From: Pegoplata infirma
Taxonomy: Eukaryota > Arthropoda > Insecta > Diptera > Anthomyiidae
DNA: 64,000 nt
Assembly: GCA_963921195.1 (NCBI GenBank)
Contig: OY992537.1
Location: 151,437,844 to 151,501,843, forward strand
Direction of reading: 5' to 3'
In this document: piece by piece, positions 1-11,297 of the stretch
Layout: each line of letters opens with the position of its first letter
How positions within the stretch are numbered: position 1 is the first letter of the stretch
Notes under the pieces: model-generated
Seen by the model: the letters and a program-made list of their open reading frames with translations, nothing else
Told to the model about the DNA's origin: nothing
Databases searched by the model: none
Position numbers and translations under genes: made by a program

Positions 1-418
1 CGCGTCTAGGGAGTGCTGTCGCCAGGTGCCCTAGCTTGGATTATTTTCTCTGCTCGCGTCTAGGGAGTGCTGTCACCAGGTGCCCTAGCTTGGATTATTT
101 CCGCCGCTCGCGTCTAGGGAGTGCTGTCGCCAGGTGCCCTAGCTTGGATTATTTCCGCCGCTCGCGTCTAGGGAGTGCTGTCGCCAGGTGCCCTAGCTTG
201 GATTATTTTCGCTGCTCGCATCTAGGGAGTGCTGTCGCCAGGTGCCCTAGCTTGGACTATTTTCGCTCCTCGCGTCTAGGGAGTGCTGTCGCCAGGTGCC
301 CTAGCTTGGATTATTTCCGCTGCTCGCGTCTAGGGAGTGCTGTCGCCAGGTGCCCTAGCTTGGATTATTTCCGCTGTTCGCGTATAGGGAGTGCTGTCGC
401 CAGGTGCCCTAGCTTGGA
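1..418 (+). repeat. 54-bp tandem repeat, about 7.7 copies, in the LTR
   Basis: Seven to eight head-to-tail copies of a 54-bp unit; the word tagggagtgctgtc recurs at 7, 61, 115 and onward every 54 bases. The unit length is a multiple of three, so one frame stays open (154 codons, 36-500), but this is a by-product of the repeat and not a gene. Nearly every unit contains CAGGTG, an E-box-type hexamer. The array lies upstream of an AATAAA signal and a primer-binding site, where the U3 of an LTR would be. It may act as an enhancer or insulator; that role is inference. The left end is cut by the window edge. Confidence 0.9.
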
Positions 419-645
419 ATTTACTTCGCCGCCTCCGTTCCGCCAGCCCGATCACCGGTCGCCGTTCCCTAGTTTTAGTTTTACTCTCTTTATTTTGTAG
501 TGTAAGTTTATTCAATAAATGAATTATTTATTATAACATTTTAACAACCAGTCTTTTACTCTCGGTCTCAGCAAATACAAATTTCTGTGACGATCCCTAC
601 CCCCGCGAGCTATACCCCAGCTAACGGAGGAAACTCGTCGTTACA
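1..645 (+). promoter_or_regulatory. 5' LTR of Gypsy-type element (left end cut off)
   Basis: The region ends in TTACA one base before a primer-binding site, as an LTR should. It contains a polyadenylation signal AATAAA at 514-519, expected in the R region, followed by a U5-like stretch. The 54-bp repeats would form U3. No matching 3' LTR is present because the element is truncated at 4088, so the LTR limits rest on one copy only. Confidence 0.7.
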
Positions 646-646
646 G

Positions 647-664
647 TGGCGCCCGAGCAGGGAC
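647..664 (+). other. Primer-binding site, tRNA-Lys type
   Basis: The 18 bases tggcgcccgagcagggac match the tRNA-Lys primer site used by lentiviruses and by Osvaldo/Ulysses-like fly Gypsy elements, with one mismatch (G for A at position 11). It sits one base after the inferred LTR end and 143 bases before the gag ATG. Reverse transcription would start here from the annealed tRNA. Confidence 0.85.
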
Positions 665-807
665 TTGAGAGTAAAAGAAAGACTACGGTAAAAGGTAGTT
701 GGTTAATTTTTTGAATAAACTACATAGTTCCGGGACAAGAGAGTGAAACGGATAAAAATACGTGGATAAAAAGAAGTATTCCCGGAATTCAAGTTTTGGT
801 AAGGAAA

Positions 808-1326
808 ATGTCCATAGTGGCAAACGCTGACCGAGTACGGAAATGGAATACACAATTCGACGGTGAAACATATCCCTTCGAGTTCATAGATAGACTGACG
901 GAATTAGCGCCTCTGTACGCCATGGATGTTGACGTTCTACCCCAATTAATGCCATTGTTCCTCACAGGGAAAGCATTAATCTGGTTTCGAAACAATCGTC
1001 GCAATTGGAAGACCTGGTCCGCCTTCAAACGAGATTTTCTAAAATTCTTTCTACCTCGGCGTTACTTTGATCACCTGGAGGACACCATTCGCCAAAGGTA
1101 TCAACTTTCCCAGGAAGACTTTAAAAGCTACGTCCTGTCTCTTCAAAACCTTATGAGACACGGCAACTTCCCTAAGAAACAACAACTGGAACGGATCTAT
1201 CGAAATGCCTTGCCCAAATATCGTTGGTACATCCGCCAAAAGGATTTTTCCACACTGGACGAACTATTGGAACTTGCTGGAGACCTTGAGTGCATTCCCG
1301 CCTCTCCTCACCATACGGAAGAATGA
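808..1326 (+). pseudogene. gag: Gag fragment (retrotransposon gag domain)
   Basis: Capsid-like Gag domain of the retrotrans_gag type, which would package the element RNA. Visible hallmarks are a tryptophan-rich segment (ALIWFRNN, KTWSAFKRDF), then LPRRYFDHLEDTIRQRYQ and a C-terminal helix-rich part ending near LECIPAS. I start at ATG 808; the reading frame extends 12 bases further upstream but without an ATG. About 172 residues are open, short for a complete Gag, and no CCHC zinc knuckle follows. A TGA at 1324-1326 ends it, and downstream sequence is out of frame. It looks like a truncated gag of a non-functional copy. Confidence 0.75.
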
Positions 1327-1656
1327 CTTCGACTCGTAACTATCGATAAAGTCCCCTCGGACGTCAACTGCACTCAGCAAACATCATCAGCCGCCTCAAA
1401 TTTCCAGCCACTCACGGTCAACGCAAGGTATACCCAACCAATCCCCAGCAGCAATGTTGGCCAACCACGCCGGTCCACCGAGGGCCAACTACTCGCCGGA
1501 CCCGCACGTTCCCTTCAGTCTGTCAGCAGTAGGCCCGCCCAAGATTTATCACCTAGAACATCATCCGTAGAAGACACCATTCCTACACCAAGTCATGTAC
1601 CAGTCGAGGAACATAGCCCCGAGGATCAAGCTACAATCCAGAGTTTTATCGAAAAA
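1327..1656 (+). other. Degraded gag-pol linker
   Basis: About 330 bases between the gag stop and the first recognisable reverse transcriptase codons. Composition is GC-richer than the surrounding fly DNA and in keeping with element coding sequence (many Pro, Ser, Thr, Gln codons), but no frame stays open. I see no protease DTG/DSG motif, so the protease region appears deleted. Confidence 0.5.
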
Positions 1657-2000
1657 GAATTACAAAAATTTCGAGACATGGTTTGTCCACCGCAGCTAAA
1701 CACCGGATAGTAGTCACTGACGATCGGTCGTTTAAACTTAGATATGCACCCCGAAACCCAGCAATGCAGGCCATAATCGATGCAAAAATCAATGAGCTCT
1801 TAGCCAATGGTTGCATAGAACCTTCAAGAAGTCCGTACAGCTCCCCGATCACTCTCGCGCAGAAGAAGAACGGAACCTGGAGGTTGCGCATCGATTTTAG
1901 GCACCTGAATTCCAAATCTGATCCCGATGCGTACCCGCTTCCTCGAATTTCAACGATATTAGACCGCCTCAGGGAGGCCAAATATGTGAGTAGTCTGGAC
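1657..2000 (+). pseudogene. pol: Reverse transcriptase, N-terminal part
   Basis: Codes for the start of a Gypsy-type reverse transcriptase: HRIVVTDDR, then KLRYAPRNP, the block SRSPYSSPI, the palm motif LRIDFRHLN, and YPLPRI leading into VSSLD. A small deletion near 1680 breaks the frame at its start. The coding is interrupted at 2000 by a DNA transposon; the next residues of the same domain resume at 3552, so insertion happened in an already integrated copy. Confidence 0.85.
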
Positions 2001-3543
2001 CAAGGATGCTACACCTCTATAAGGATGATTAAAAGTTGGAATAAGTTTTAAAATTATTCTTTATCCCACTTTTTATTCCATTTTTTTTATTCTTTATTCC
2101 ATTTTTTTATTCCGTTTTTGTTAACACTTGCATTCCCGAAATTATCCCAGGGAATAATTATTCCAGGGGATAATTATCCCAGGGAATAATTATTCCAGAG
2201 GATAATTATTCCATTTTTTGATGCTATTTTCTTATGTTAAAAAAATTTAACAATTTTATGCATTTTTTTGATGCATTTTTTTATGCTTAATTTTTCTTAA
2301 AAATTCACAGAAAAAACTTAAAAAAAAATTTAACTATTAGGAGCAAATGCCTACAAAAAATTAAGGAATTAATTTTATGCATTTTTTGATGCATTTTTTG
2401 TATGCTTAATTTTTCTTAAAAATTCACAAAAAAACTTAAGAAAAATTTAACTATTAGGAACAAATGCCTACAAGAAATTAAGGAATTAATTTTTTTTTCC
2501 CATTTCAACAAAAAAATATTAAGAAATTACGAAAAAAATAACAAATTACAAAAAAACTAAACGAATTGGATTTAAAATTTTAAAAAATTAATGTACAAAC
2601 CCTGGTTTCAATGTATTTGTTTTTGTTTTTTTAATTTTTTTCTTAAAATTTCCAAACAAAACTTAAAAAATTTTCTATGTCCAGATTTTTTTTTTTAAAT
2701 TTTCAAAGTCCTAAAAATATTTTTGAAAATTTTTAAGTCCTGGAAACAATTTTTTTTGTCAAATTTTTTTTTCGTTTTTTGGGGGAAAATTTTTTTTGCT
2801 TATATATAAATATATTTAATTTAATATAATTGTATCAATTTTATACAAAAAGGGTCCAATTTTCGCATATAACTATATAAAATTATATTAAAATTGCATC
2901 AAATTTGATGAGATTTGATCAAATTTTATAAGTTTTTATATCGTTTTATCGACTCATTTTTCGCATTAAACTATATAACTATATAAAAAATGCATCAAAA
3001 AAATGCATAAAATTAATTCCTTAATTTTTTAGGCATTTGTTCCTAATAGTTAAATTTTTCTTAAGTTTTTTTTGTGAATTTTTAAGAAAAATTAAGCATA
3101 AAAAAATGCATCATAAACATGCATAGAACTAATTCCTTAATTTTTTGTAGGCATTTGTTCCTAATAGTTAAAATTTTCTTAAGTTTTTTCTGTAAATTTT
3201 AAAGAAAAATTAAGCATAAAAATGCATCAAAAAAATGCATAAAATTGTTAATTTTTTTTTAACATAAAAAAATAGCATCAAAAAATGGAATAATTATCCT
3301 CTAGAATAATTATTCCCTGGAATAATTATTCCTTTGAATAATTATTCCCTGGGATAATTATCCCCTGGAATAATTATTCCCTGGGATAATTTCGGGAATG
3401 CAAGTGTTAACAAAAACGGAATAAAAAAACGGAATAAAGAATAAAAAAAATGGATTAAAAAAATGGAATAAAAAGTGGGATAAAGAATAATTTTAAAACT
3501 TATTCCAACTTTTAATCATCCTTATAGAGGTGTAGCATCCTTG
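2001..3543 (+). mobile_element. hAT-like non-autonomous element, 1.54 kb, very long inverted repeats
   Basis: The ends are perfect inverted repeats starting CAAGGATGCTACACCTC. They continue inward for several hundred bases with small differences, so the element can almost fold on itself. It is flanked by an 8-bp duplication GTCTGGAC (1993-2000 and 3544-3551), which proves insertion into the reverse transcriptase gene. Both arms hold clusters of ggaataattattcc-like words, possible protein-binding sites. There is no coding capacity. The duplication fits the hAT target pattern nTnnnnAn. P elements also make 8-bp duplications and like similar sites, so hAT is likely but not certain. Confidence 0.88.
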
Positions 3544-3551
3544 GTCTGGAC

Positions 3552-4088
3552 TTGAAAGATGGATATTGGCAGATACCCCTGGAAGACGATAGCAAGAAGT
3601 ACACCGCCTTTACTGTTGCCGGTCGTGGATTATACCAATGGAGCGTTATGCCCTTCGGATTGCACTCTGCCCCAGCAACTTTTCAGAGGACCGGACTTAG
3701 AACCCCATGCCTTTGCTTACTTAGATGATATTATCGTTACTGGAAAGACATTGGACGAGCATTTAGCAAATCTAGCCGAAGTTTTCCGTAGACTTAGAGC
3801 TGCTAACCTAAAATAAACCCAGACAAATGCAAGTTTTTCAAAAAGGAAACCAAATATCTCGGCCATGTTGTCAGCGGACAGGGCATTCATACTGACCCGG
3901 ACAAGGTCGCCGCAATTCGAGATATGACGGCTCCCCGCAACGTGAAGGAGATTCGACGATTTCTTGGAGTCGCTTCCTGGTATCGTCGCTTTGTACCGGA
4001 CTTCGCCACCATTGCACAACCGCTAACTTCTCTGCTAAAAAAGGGAAAACACTGGAAGTGGACAGACGACCATCAATCCTCGTTCGAG
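3552..4088 (+). pseudogene. pol: Reverse transcriptase, C-terminal part
   Basis: Resumes exactly where part 1 stops: LKDGYWQIPLEDDSKK, then YQWSVMPFGL and HSAPATFQR. A deletion just after this shifts the frame into LEPHAFAYLDDIIVTGKT, which holds the catalytic YLDD. A further shift leads to KYLGHVVS, RRFLGVASWYRRF and PLTSLLKKGKHWKW, the connection region before RNase H. The three pieces are in different frames. Coding ends abruptly at 4088, at the outer tip of the giant inverted repeat. Confidence 0.85.
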
Positions 4089-4214
4089 CCAAGAACAATA
4101 TATAGAAGAGGATATTCAATGTTTCTGACGCCAAAATAAGTTTGGCGTCTTGGCGTTTCTTACATAGGCCGAAATGAAAGGGTGTCAGGTGTTTTTTGCG
4201 TTTTGGCGTCTCGG

Positions 4215-4412
4215 CCATAGAGAAACATAGAGGCGAAGGCGTCAAAAATTGAGTTGTCAAAGTACAACTTGTTTGCATGTATTTGTTGACAAAGTACGAC
4301 TTGTAAACATGTATTGTGTGGTGAATTCACATCGACAACGTACGTGTGAGAAATTAGAAAAAGATAGCAATATTGTTTTTTCTTTCACCTTCGCCTCTAT
4401 GTTTCTCTATGG
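4215..4412. mobile_element. 198-bp miniature element, CCATAGAG ends, 6-bp duplication
   Basis: Perfect 25-bp terminal inverted repeats starting CCATAGAGAAACATAGAGG, flanked by tctcgg on both sides (4209-4214 and 4413-4418). The right arm shows the uninterrupted site (gtctcggcattag, read in reverse near 46885). The ends and 6-bp duplication resemble the longer CCATAGAAAA family at 44764, 54416 and 62034, so it is probably a distant relative. Confidence 0.85.
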
Positions 4413-4439
4413 TCTCGGCATTAGTTACACTGAAAAAAA

Positions 4440-5600
4440 AGACATTACTATATTTAAGGAAAAAATGTCTTTGAAAATTTATCATGAATTTTCCTAAAAT
4501 TTAGTTAAATTTAACTTAAAAATGAGAAATTTTCTTAACTATGAGGAAAAAATTTTAGTTCATTTACTTATAATTAGTTCATAGTTTTCTTTAAATGGAT
4601 TTTTTAAATATTAGGAAAAAAATTCCTACTGCCAAAGAAATTTTCCACAAATCTAAGAATCGTATCTTTATTTTTAAGACATATTTCTTAAAAAACAATT
4701 TAGTTCAAGTTTAGTTAAAATTTACTAAAAAAAACATCATCGTATTTCTCTTCTTTGAATTAAGGAAGTGTACTTCTTAGAATTTAGTTAATAACTTCTG
4801 AGAATTTAGTAAATAACTTCTTAGAATTTAGTTAAAAATTCAAAATGGCGATATCTCGAAAACTAAGCGAAATAGAGCGAAACGGACGAAATTTTCAAAA
4901 GAAAGACTACAAAGAAAAATATGGAATAGCCTAGCTCTGCATATCTGTCGGGGTCTCAAGCCCCTAATTTTAGATCTAAAATTTGAAATTCCCGAGATTT
5001 TTAATATACACATATCTCGGTAAATACTGCCAACACGAGAAAACGTCCAACGGCATTTTTGTAGCTCTTGACTTGTAGAACACTTCCGCAAATACCCGAA
5101 AGCCCTCCGATTAATAGTATTTGAGTTATCCGGTTTTTAAGATTCTCAAGACCCTATCAGGCCCCTTATTACCGTATCTCAAAAACTAAGCAAGTTAGAG
5201 CGAAACGAACACAAGTTTTGGTTCAAAATCTATGGGGACCCTTAAAGGACCCAACGGGGTCTCGAGTTAAATGGGGTCCGAACCCATGGATCCAGGGTCT
5301 AGACCAAAAATTAATAAGATATATAAGCAATGCCATATGAAAATAATGTAAATAAAAACCATATGTTTTTGTTTACATTTCTTCATTCGGCACAACTGTT
5401 AAAAAGAGTCAGCTATACAACAATTTACAATTTATTTGAGCGAATGTATATAAAAGAAAATAGACAAAAAAACAAACAAAACTTTTATCAACAAAAAAAA
5501 TAAAACGTGTTTTGCAAATTTTGTATATCGCCACATAATTATGTGCATTTTTAGAATAGAGGTAAGTAAAAGTTTGTTTTGAAACAAAAAAGAGTTTTTA
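4440..5600. other. AT-rich left part of the CACT element
   Basis: No gene. 4490-4850 is dominated by degenerate copies of words such as cttagaatttagttaa. At 4850-4880 and 5165-5205 the phrase atctc(g/a)aaaactaagc...agcgaaac occurs twice, hinting at an internal duplication of about 310 bp. 5330-5600 is plain AT-rich DNA. Confidence 0.4.
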
Positions 5601-5606
5601 TTATTT

Positions 5607-6079
5607 TTTTTGTAGATATGCTCTAAAGACCACATCAAAACATCCCCATAAAACTTTAAAAATCAGTGATGACGATACCGAATTAATGTTTATAATTGGT
5701 GGCCAAGTTACCTACAATCACAATTCACCAAACTTCTGATTTTAATTTGCGACCCGGTGAACCAGATTACATAGAACTGAATTAATACTGGATAGAACCC
5801 GTATTAGCTGATGGAGGGGAGTCTTTTGTGGCCTTTGATGATTATAAAAAAATATAGATATCAAGTGCTAAGTTAAAATTTTAATGCATGTTTTTGGAAT
5901 ATATTAATTGTATTATTCTCTTTTCAGTGTCCTGTAACTTCCTACTTTACCAGTAATGAAAAGGTACATCCTCCTCCACCCACTACTATAATTAAAGATT
6001 TCGCCGATTGTGTTAAATGGGTGCCGGTTTGTCCTAAAAGTGCTTTTAGTGGATCCAAATGTATGACCGACCCCCACTA
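5607..6079 (+). pseudogene. Exon-intron-exon-like fragment of unknown gene
   Basis: An open stretch after a tttttttgtag acceptor-like end at 5613-5616 reads ISDDDTELMFIIGGQVTYNHN. A second stretch in another frame reads PGEPDYIEL and PVLADGGESFVAFDDYKK. A polypyrimidine-CAG acceptor near 5928 (ctcttttcag) precedes CPVTSYFTSNEKVHPPPP, which runs into the first unit of the tandem array. Stops and frame changes show decay. I do not recognise the protein. It looks like captured gene DNA inside a non-coding transposon, but it could be remains of the element's own gene. Confidence 0.35.
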
Positions 6080-8270
6080 ACTTTTACCGCTCAACATTTT
6101 TTCCAACCATACCTAAGTCCTATCTCCACTTCCTAAAGGAACTCCCACTCAGAAGTAAATTTTTTTTAAAAAATTTACTTCCACCGCTTCAACTGTCTTA
6201 AAAGTGTTTCTAGGGGATTCAAATGTATGACCGACCTCCACTAACTTTTACCGCTCAACATTTTTTCCAACCATACCTAAGCCCTATCTCCACTTCCTAA
6301 AGGAACTCCCACTCAGAAGTAAATTTTTAAAAAAAATTTACTTCCACCGCTCCAACTGTCTTAAAAGTGTTTCTAGGGGATCCAAATGTAAGACCGACCC
6401 CCATTAACTTTTACCGCTCAACATTTTTTCCAACCATACCTGAGCCCTACCTCCACTTCCTAAAGGAACTCCCACTCTGAAGCAATTTTTGTTTAAATAT
6501 TTACTTCTACGGCTCCAACTGTCCTAAAAGTGCTTCTAGAGGATCCAAATGTATGACCCACCCCCATTAACTTTTACCGCTCAACATTTTTTCCAACCAT
6601 ACCTAAGTCCTATATCCACTTCCTAAAGGAACTCCCACTCAGAAGTAAATTTTTTCAAAAAATTTACTTCCACCGCTCCAACTGTCTTAAAAGTGTTTCT
6701 AGGGGATTAAAATGTATGACGGACCCCCATTAACTTTTACCGCTCAACATTTTTTCCAACCATACCTGAGCCCTACCTCCACTTCCTAAAGGAACTCCCA
6801 CTCGGAAGCAATTTTTGTTTAAATATTTACTTCTACGGCTCCAACTGTCCTAAAAGTGCTTCTAGAGGATCCAAATGTATGACCCACCCCCATTAACTTT
6901 TACCGCTCAACATTTTTTCCAACCATACCTAAGTCCTATCTCCACTTCCTAAAGGAACTCCCACTCAGAAGTAAATTTTTTTAAAAAATTTACTTCCACC
7001 GCTCCAACTGTCTTAAAAGTGTTTCTAGGGGATTCAAATGTATGACCGGCCCCTACTAACTTTTACCGCTCAACATTTTTTCCAACCATACCTAAGCCCT
7101 ATCTCCACTTCCTAAAGGAACTCCCACTCAGAAGTAAATTTTTAAAAAAAATTTACATCCACCGCTACAACTGTCTTAAAAGTGTTTCTAGGGTATCCAA
7201 ATGTAAGACCGACCCCCATTAACTTTTACCGCTCAACATTTTTTCCAACCATACCTGAGCCCTATCTCCACTTCCTAAAGGAACTCCCACTCGGAAGCAA
7301 TTTTTGTTTAAATATTTACTTCTACCGCTCCTACTGTCCTAAAAGTGCTTCTAGAGGATCCAAATGTATGACCGACCCCCACTAACTTTTACCGCTTAAA
7401 ATTTTTTCCAACCATACCTGAGCCCTATCTCCACTTCCTAAAGGAACTCCCACTCGGAAGATATTTTTGTTTAAATATATACTTCTACCGCTCCAACTGT
7501 CCTAAAAGTGCTTTTAGAGGATCCAAATGTATGACCGACCCCCACTAACTTTTACCGCTCAACATTTTTTCCAACCATACCTAAGCCCTATCTCCACTTC
7601 CTAAAGGAACTCCCACTCAGAAGTAAATTTTTTTAAAAAATGAACTTCCACCGCTACAACTGTCTTAAAAGTGTTTCTAGGGGATCCAAATGTTAGACTT
7701 ACCTCCATTAACTTTTACCGCTCAACATTTTTTCCAACCATACCTAAGCCCTATCTCCACTTCATAAAGGAACTCCCACTCAGAAGTAAATTTTTTTAAA
7801 AAATTTACTTCCACCGCTCCAACTGTCTTAAAAGTGTTTCTATGGGTTCCAAATGAAAGACCGACCCCCATTAACTTTTACCGCTCAACATTTTTTCCAA
7901 CCATACCTGAGCGCTATCTCCACTTTCTAGAGGAACTCCCACTCGGAAGCAATTTTTGTTTAAATATTTACTTCTACCGCTCCAACTGTCCTAAAAGTGC
8001 TTCTAGAGGATCCAAATGTATGACCCACCCCCACTAACTTTTACCGCTCAACATTTTTTCCAACCATACCTAAGTCCTATCTCCACTTCCTAAAGGAACT
8101 CCCACTCAGAAGTAAATTTTTTTAAAAAATTTACTTCCACCGCTCCAACTGTCTTAAGTGTTTCTAGGGGATCCAAATGTATGACGGACCCCTACTAACT
8201 TTTACCGCTCAACATTTTTTCCAACCATACCTAAGCCCTATCTCCACTTCATAAAGGAACTCCCACTCTA
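6025..8270 (+). repeat. Tandem array of about 163-bp units, left half
   Basis: About fourteen diverged head-to-tail copies of a unit recognised by ccgacccccactaacttttaccgc, caaccatacct and ctccacttcctaaaggaact. Units alternate in subtype: one has (a)agtgtttctagggga with aagtaaattttt, the other agtgcttctagagga with agcaatttttg. This suggests that two-unit blocks were amplified. Short open frames across units are not conserved as genes. Confidence 0.9.
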
Positions 8271-11130
8271 TCCTCTAAGTAGAAAAATATTTAAACAAAA
8301 ATTGCTTCCGAGTGGGAGTTCCTTTAGGAAGTGGAGATAGGGCTCAGGTATGGTTGGAAAAAATGTTGAGCGGTAAAAGTTAGTGGTGGTCGGTCATACA
8401 TTTGGATCCTCTAGAAGCACTTTTAGGACAGTTGGAGCGGTGGAAGTAATTTTTTTTTTTTAAAAATCTACTTTTGAGTGGGAGTTCCCTTAGGAAATGG
8501 AGATAGGAGTTAGGTATGGTTGTAAAAAATATTAAGCAGTAAAAGTTAATGGGGGTCGGTCATACGTTTGGATCCTCTAAAAGCACTTTTGGGACAGTTG
8601 GAGCGGTAAAAGTAAATTTAAAAAAAAAAAAAACACTTCTGAGTGGGAGTTCCATTAGGAAGTGCAGATAGGGCTTAGGTATTGTTGGAAAAAATATTGA
8701 GCTGTAAAAGTTAGTGGGGGTCGGTCATACATTTGGATTCTCTAGAAGCACTTTTAGGACAGTTGGAGCGGTGGAAGTAAATTAAAAAAAAAAAAAAAAA
8801 TACTTCTGAATGGGAGTTCCTTAGAAAGTGGAGATAGGGCTTAGGTATGGTTGAAAAAAATGTTGAGCGGGAAAAGTTAATGGGGGTCGGTCAAACATTT
8901 GGATCCTCTAGAAGCACTTTTAGGACAGTTGGGGCGGTGGAAGTACATTTTTTTAAAAAAATCTACTTTTGAGTGGGAGTTCCCTTAGGAAATGGAGATA
9001 GGAGTTAGGTATGGTTGGAAAAAATATTAAGCAGTAAAAGTTAATGGGGGTCGGTCATGCATTTGGATCCTCTAGAACCACTTTTGGGACAGTTGGAGCG
9101 GTAAAAGTAAATTAAAAAAAAAAAATTACTTCTGAGTGGGAGTTCCTTTAGGAAGTGCAGATAGGAGTTAGGTATGGTTGGAAAATATATAAAGCAGTAA
9201 AAGTTAATGGGGGTCGGTCATACATTTGGATCCTCTAAAAGCACTTTTGGGACAGTTGGAGCGGTAAAAGTAAATTTAAAAAAAAAATTACTTCTGAGTG
9301 GGAGTTCCATTAGGAAGTGCAGATAGGGCTTAGGTATTGTTGGAAAAAATATTGAGCTGTAAAAGTTAGTGGGGGTCGGTCATACATTTGGATCCTCTAG
9401 AAGCACTTTTAGGACAGTTGGAGCGGTGGAAGTAAATTTAAAAAAAAAAAAAAAATACTTCTGAATGGGAGTTCCTTTAGAAAGTGGAGATAGGGCTTAG
9501 GTATGGTTGAAAAAAATGTTGAGCGGGAAAAGTTAATGGGGGTCGGTCATACATTTGGATCCTCTAGAAGCACTTTTAGGACAGTTGGGGCGGTGGAAGT
9601 ACATTTTTTTAAAAAAATCTACTTTTGAGTGGGAGTTCCCTTAGGAAATGGAGATAGGAGTTAGGTATGGTTGGAAAAAATATTAAGCAGTAAAAGTTAA
9701 TGGGGGTCGGTCATGCATTTGGATCCTCTAGAAGCACTTTTGGGACAGTTGGAGCGGTAAAAGTAAATTAAAAAAAAAAAATTACTTCTGAGTGGGAGTT
9801 CCTTTAGGAAGTGCAGATAGGAGTTAGGTATGGTTGGAAAAAATATAAAGCAGTAAAAGTTAATGGGGGTCGGTCATACATTTGGATCCTCTAAAAGCAC
9901 TTTTGGAACAGTTGGAGCGGTAAAAGTAAATTTAAAAAAAAAAATTACTTCTGAGTGGGAGTTCCATTAGGAAGTGCAGATAGGGCTTAGGTATTGTTGG
10001 AAAAAATATTGAGCTGTAAAAGTTAGTGGGGGTCGGTCATACATTTGGATCCTCTAGAAGCACTTTTAGGACAGTTGGAGCGGTGGAAGTAAATTTAAAA
10101 AAAAAAAAAATACTTCTGAATGGGAGTTCCTTTAGAAAGTGGAGATAAGGCTTAGGTATGGTTGAAAAAAATGTTGAGCGGGAAAAGTTAATGGGGGTCG
10201 GTCATACATTTGGATCCTCTAGAAGCACTTTTAGGACAGTTGGAGCGGTGGAAGTAATTTTTTTTTTTAAAAATCTACTTTTGAGTGGGAGTTCCCTTAG
10301 GAAATGGAGATAGGAGTTAGGTATGGTTGTAAAAAATATTAAGCAGTAAAAGTTAATGGGGGTCGGTCATACGTTTGGATCCTCTAAAAGCACTTTTGGG
10401 ACAGTTGGAGCGGTAAAAGTAAATTAAAAAAAAAAAATCACTTGTGAGTGGGAGTTCCTTTAGGAAGTTCAGATAGGGCTTAGGTATGGTTGGAAAAAAT
10501 ATTGAGCTGTAAAAGTAAATGGGGGTCGGTCATACATTTGGATCCTCTAAAAGCACTTTTAGGACAGTTGGAGCGGTGGAAGAAAATTTTTTTAAACATT
10601 TTTAAAAAAAATTTACTTCTGAGTGGGAGTTCCCTTAGGAAGTGGAGATAGGGGTTAGGTATGGTTGGAAAAAATATTAAGCAATAAAAGTTAATGGGGG
10701 TCGGTCATACATTTGGATCCTATAGAAGCACTTTTAGGACAGTTGGGGCGGTGGAAGTAAATTTTTTAAAAAAATGTACTTCTGAGTGGGAGTTTCCTTA
10801 GGAAGTGTAGATAGGAGTTGGGTATGGTTGGAAAAAATATTGAGCTGTAAAAGTTAATGGGGGTCGGTCATACATTTGGATCCCTTAGAAACACTTTTAG
10901 GACAGTTAGAGCGGTGGAAGTAAATTTAAAGAAAAAAATACTTCTGAGTGGGAGTTCCTTTAGAAAGTGGAGATAAGGCTTAGGTATGGTTGGAAAAAAT
11001 GTTAAACGGAAAAAGTTAATGGGGTCGGTCATACATTTAAATTTTCTATAAGCACTTTTACGACAGTTGGAGCGGTAGGAGTAATTTTTTTTTAAATGTA
11101 CTTCTAAATGGGATTTCCTTTAGGGAGTAG
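8271..11130 (-). repeat. Same array in inverted orientation, right half
   Basis: At about 8270 the array flips; from here the units read gagtgggagttcctttagg, atggttggaaaaaat, gggggtcggtcatacatttgg. About seventeen copies run to 11130. Larger blocks (roughly 640 bp) are themselves repeated, for example 8940-9600 against 9600-10260, showing recent higher-order amplification on this side. The head-to-head layout makes 6025-11130 one large inverted repeat. Confidence 0.9.
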
Positions 11131-11297
11131 AGATATGGCTTAGGTAATGTGATGCTTTCCCAGCACATAAGCGATCATAAATTGTACTTTGCAAGCTTCT
11201 ACAACACAGTTGGAGTTTATACCTGTGTTTGTATGTTTTTAATATGTTTTTTGTTAATTTTTTTAGGTCATGAAATTGTCTATCCTTGTCAAGAATC

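Larger units (their letters stand above)
1..4088 (+). mobile_element. Truncated Ty3/Gypsy LTR retrotransposon
   Basis: Order: LTR (1-645), primer site (647-664), gag (808-1326), degraded spacer, reverse transcriptase part 1 (to 2000), an inserted DNA transposon (2001-3543), reverse transcriptase part 2 (3552-4088). Protease, most of RNase H, integrase and the 3' LTR are missing. The Lys-type primer site and the order gag then RT suggest an Osvaldo/Ulysses-like Gypsy lineage. Stops, frame changes and deletions make it a dead copy. Its right edge is exactly the outer end of the giant inverted repeat. Confidence 0.85.

Noticed and set aside
36..500. 154-codon open frame with 18-residue repeats
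   Set aside because: Follows from a 54-bp (3 x 18) tandem repeat; no ATG context, no known fold, lies in an LTR.
2001..3543. P-element assignment from the GTCTGGAC duplication
   Set aside because: Ends do not resemble the P ends I know, and the duplication also fits hAT, shared by three further elements here; kept only as an alternative.
7182..8037. 67-codon frames in the 163-bp array
   Set aside because: Non-conserved between units, ended by stops within each unit; satellite DNA.
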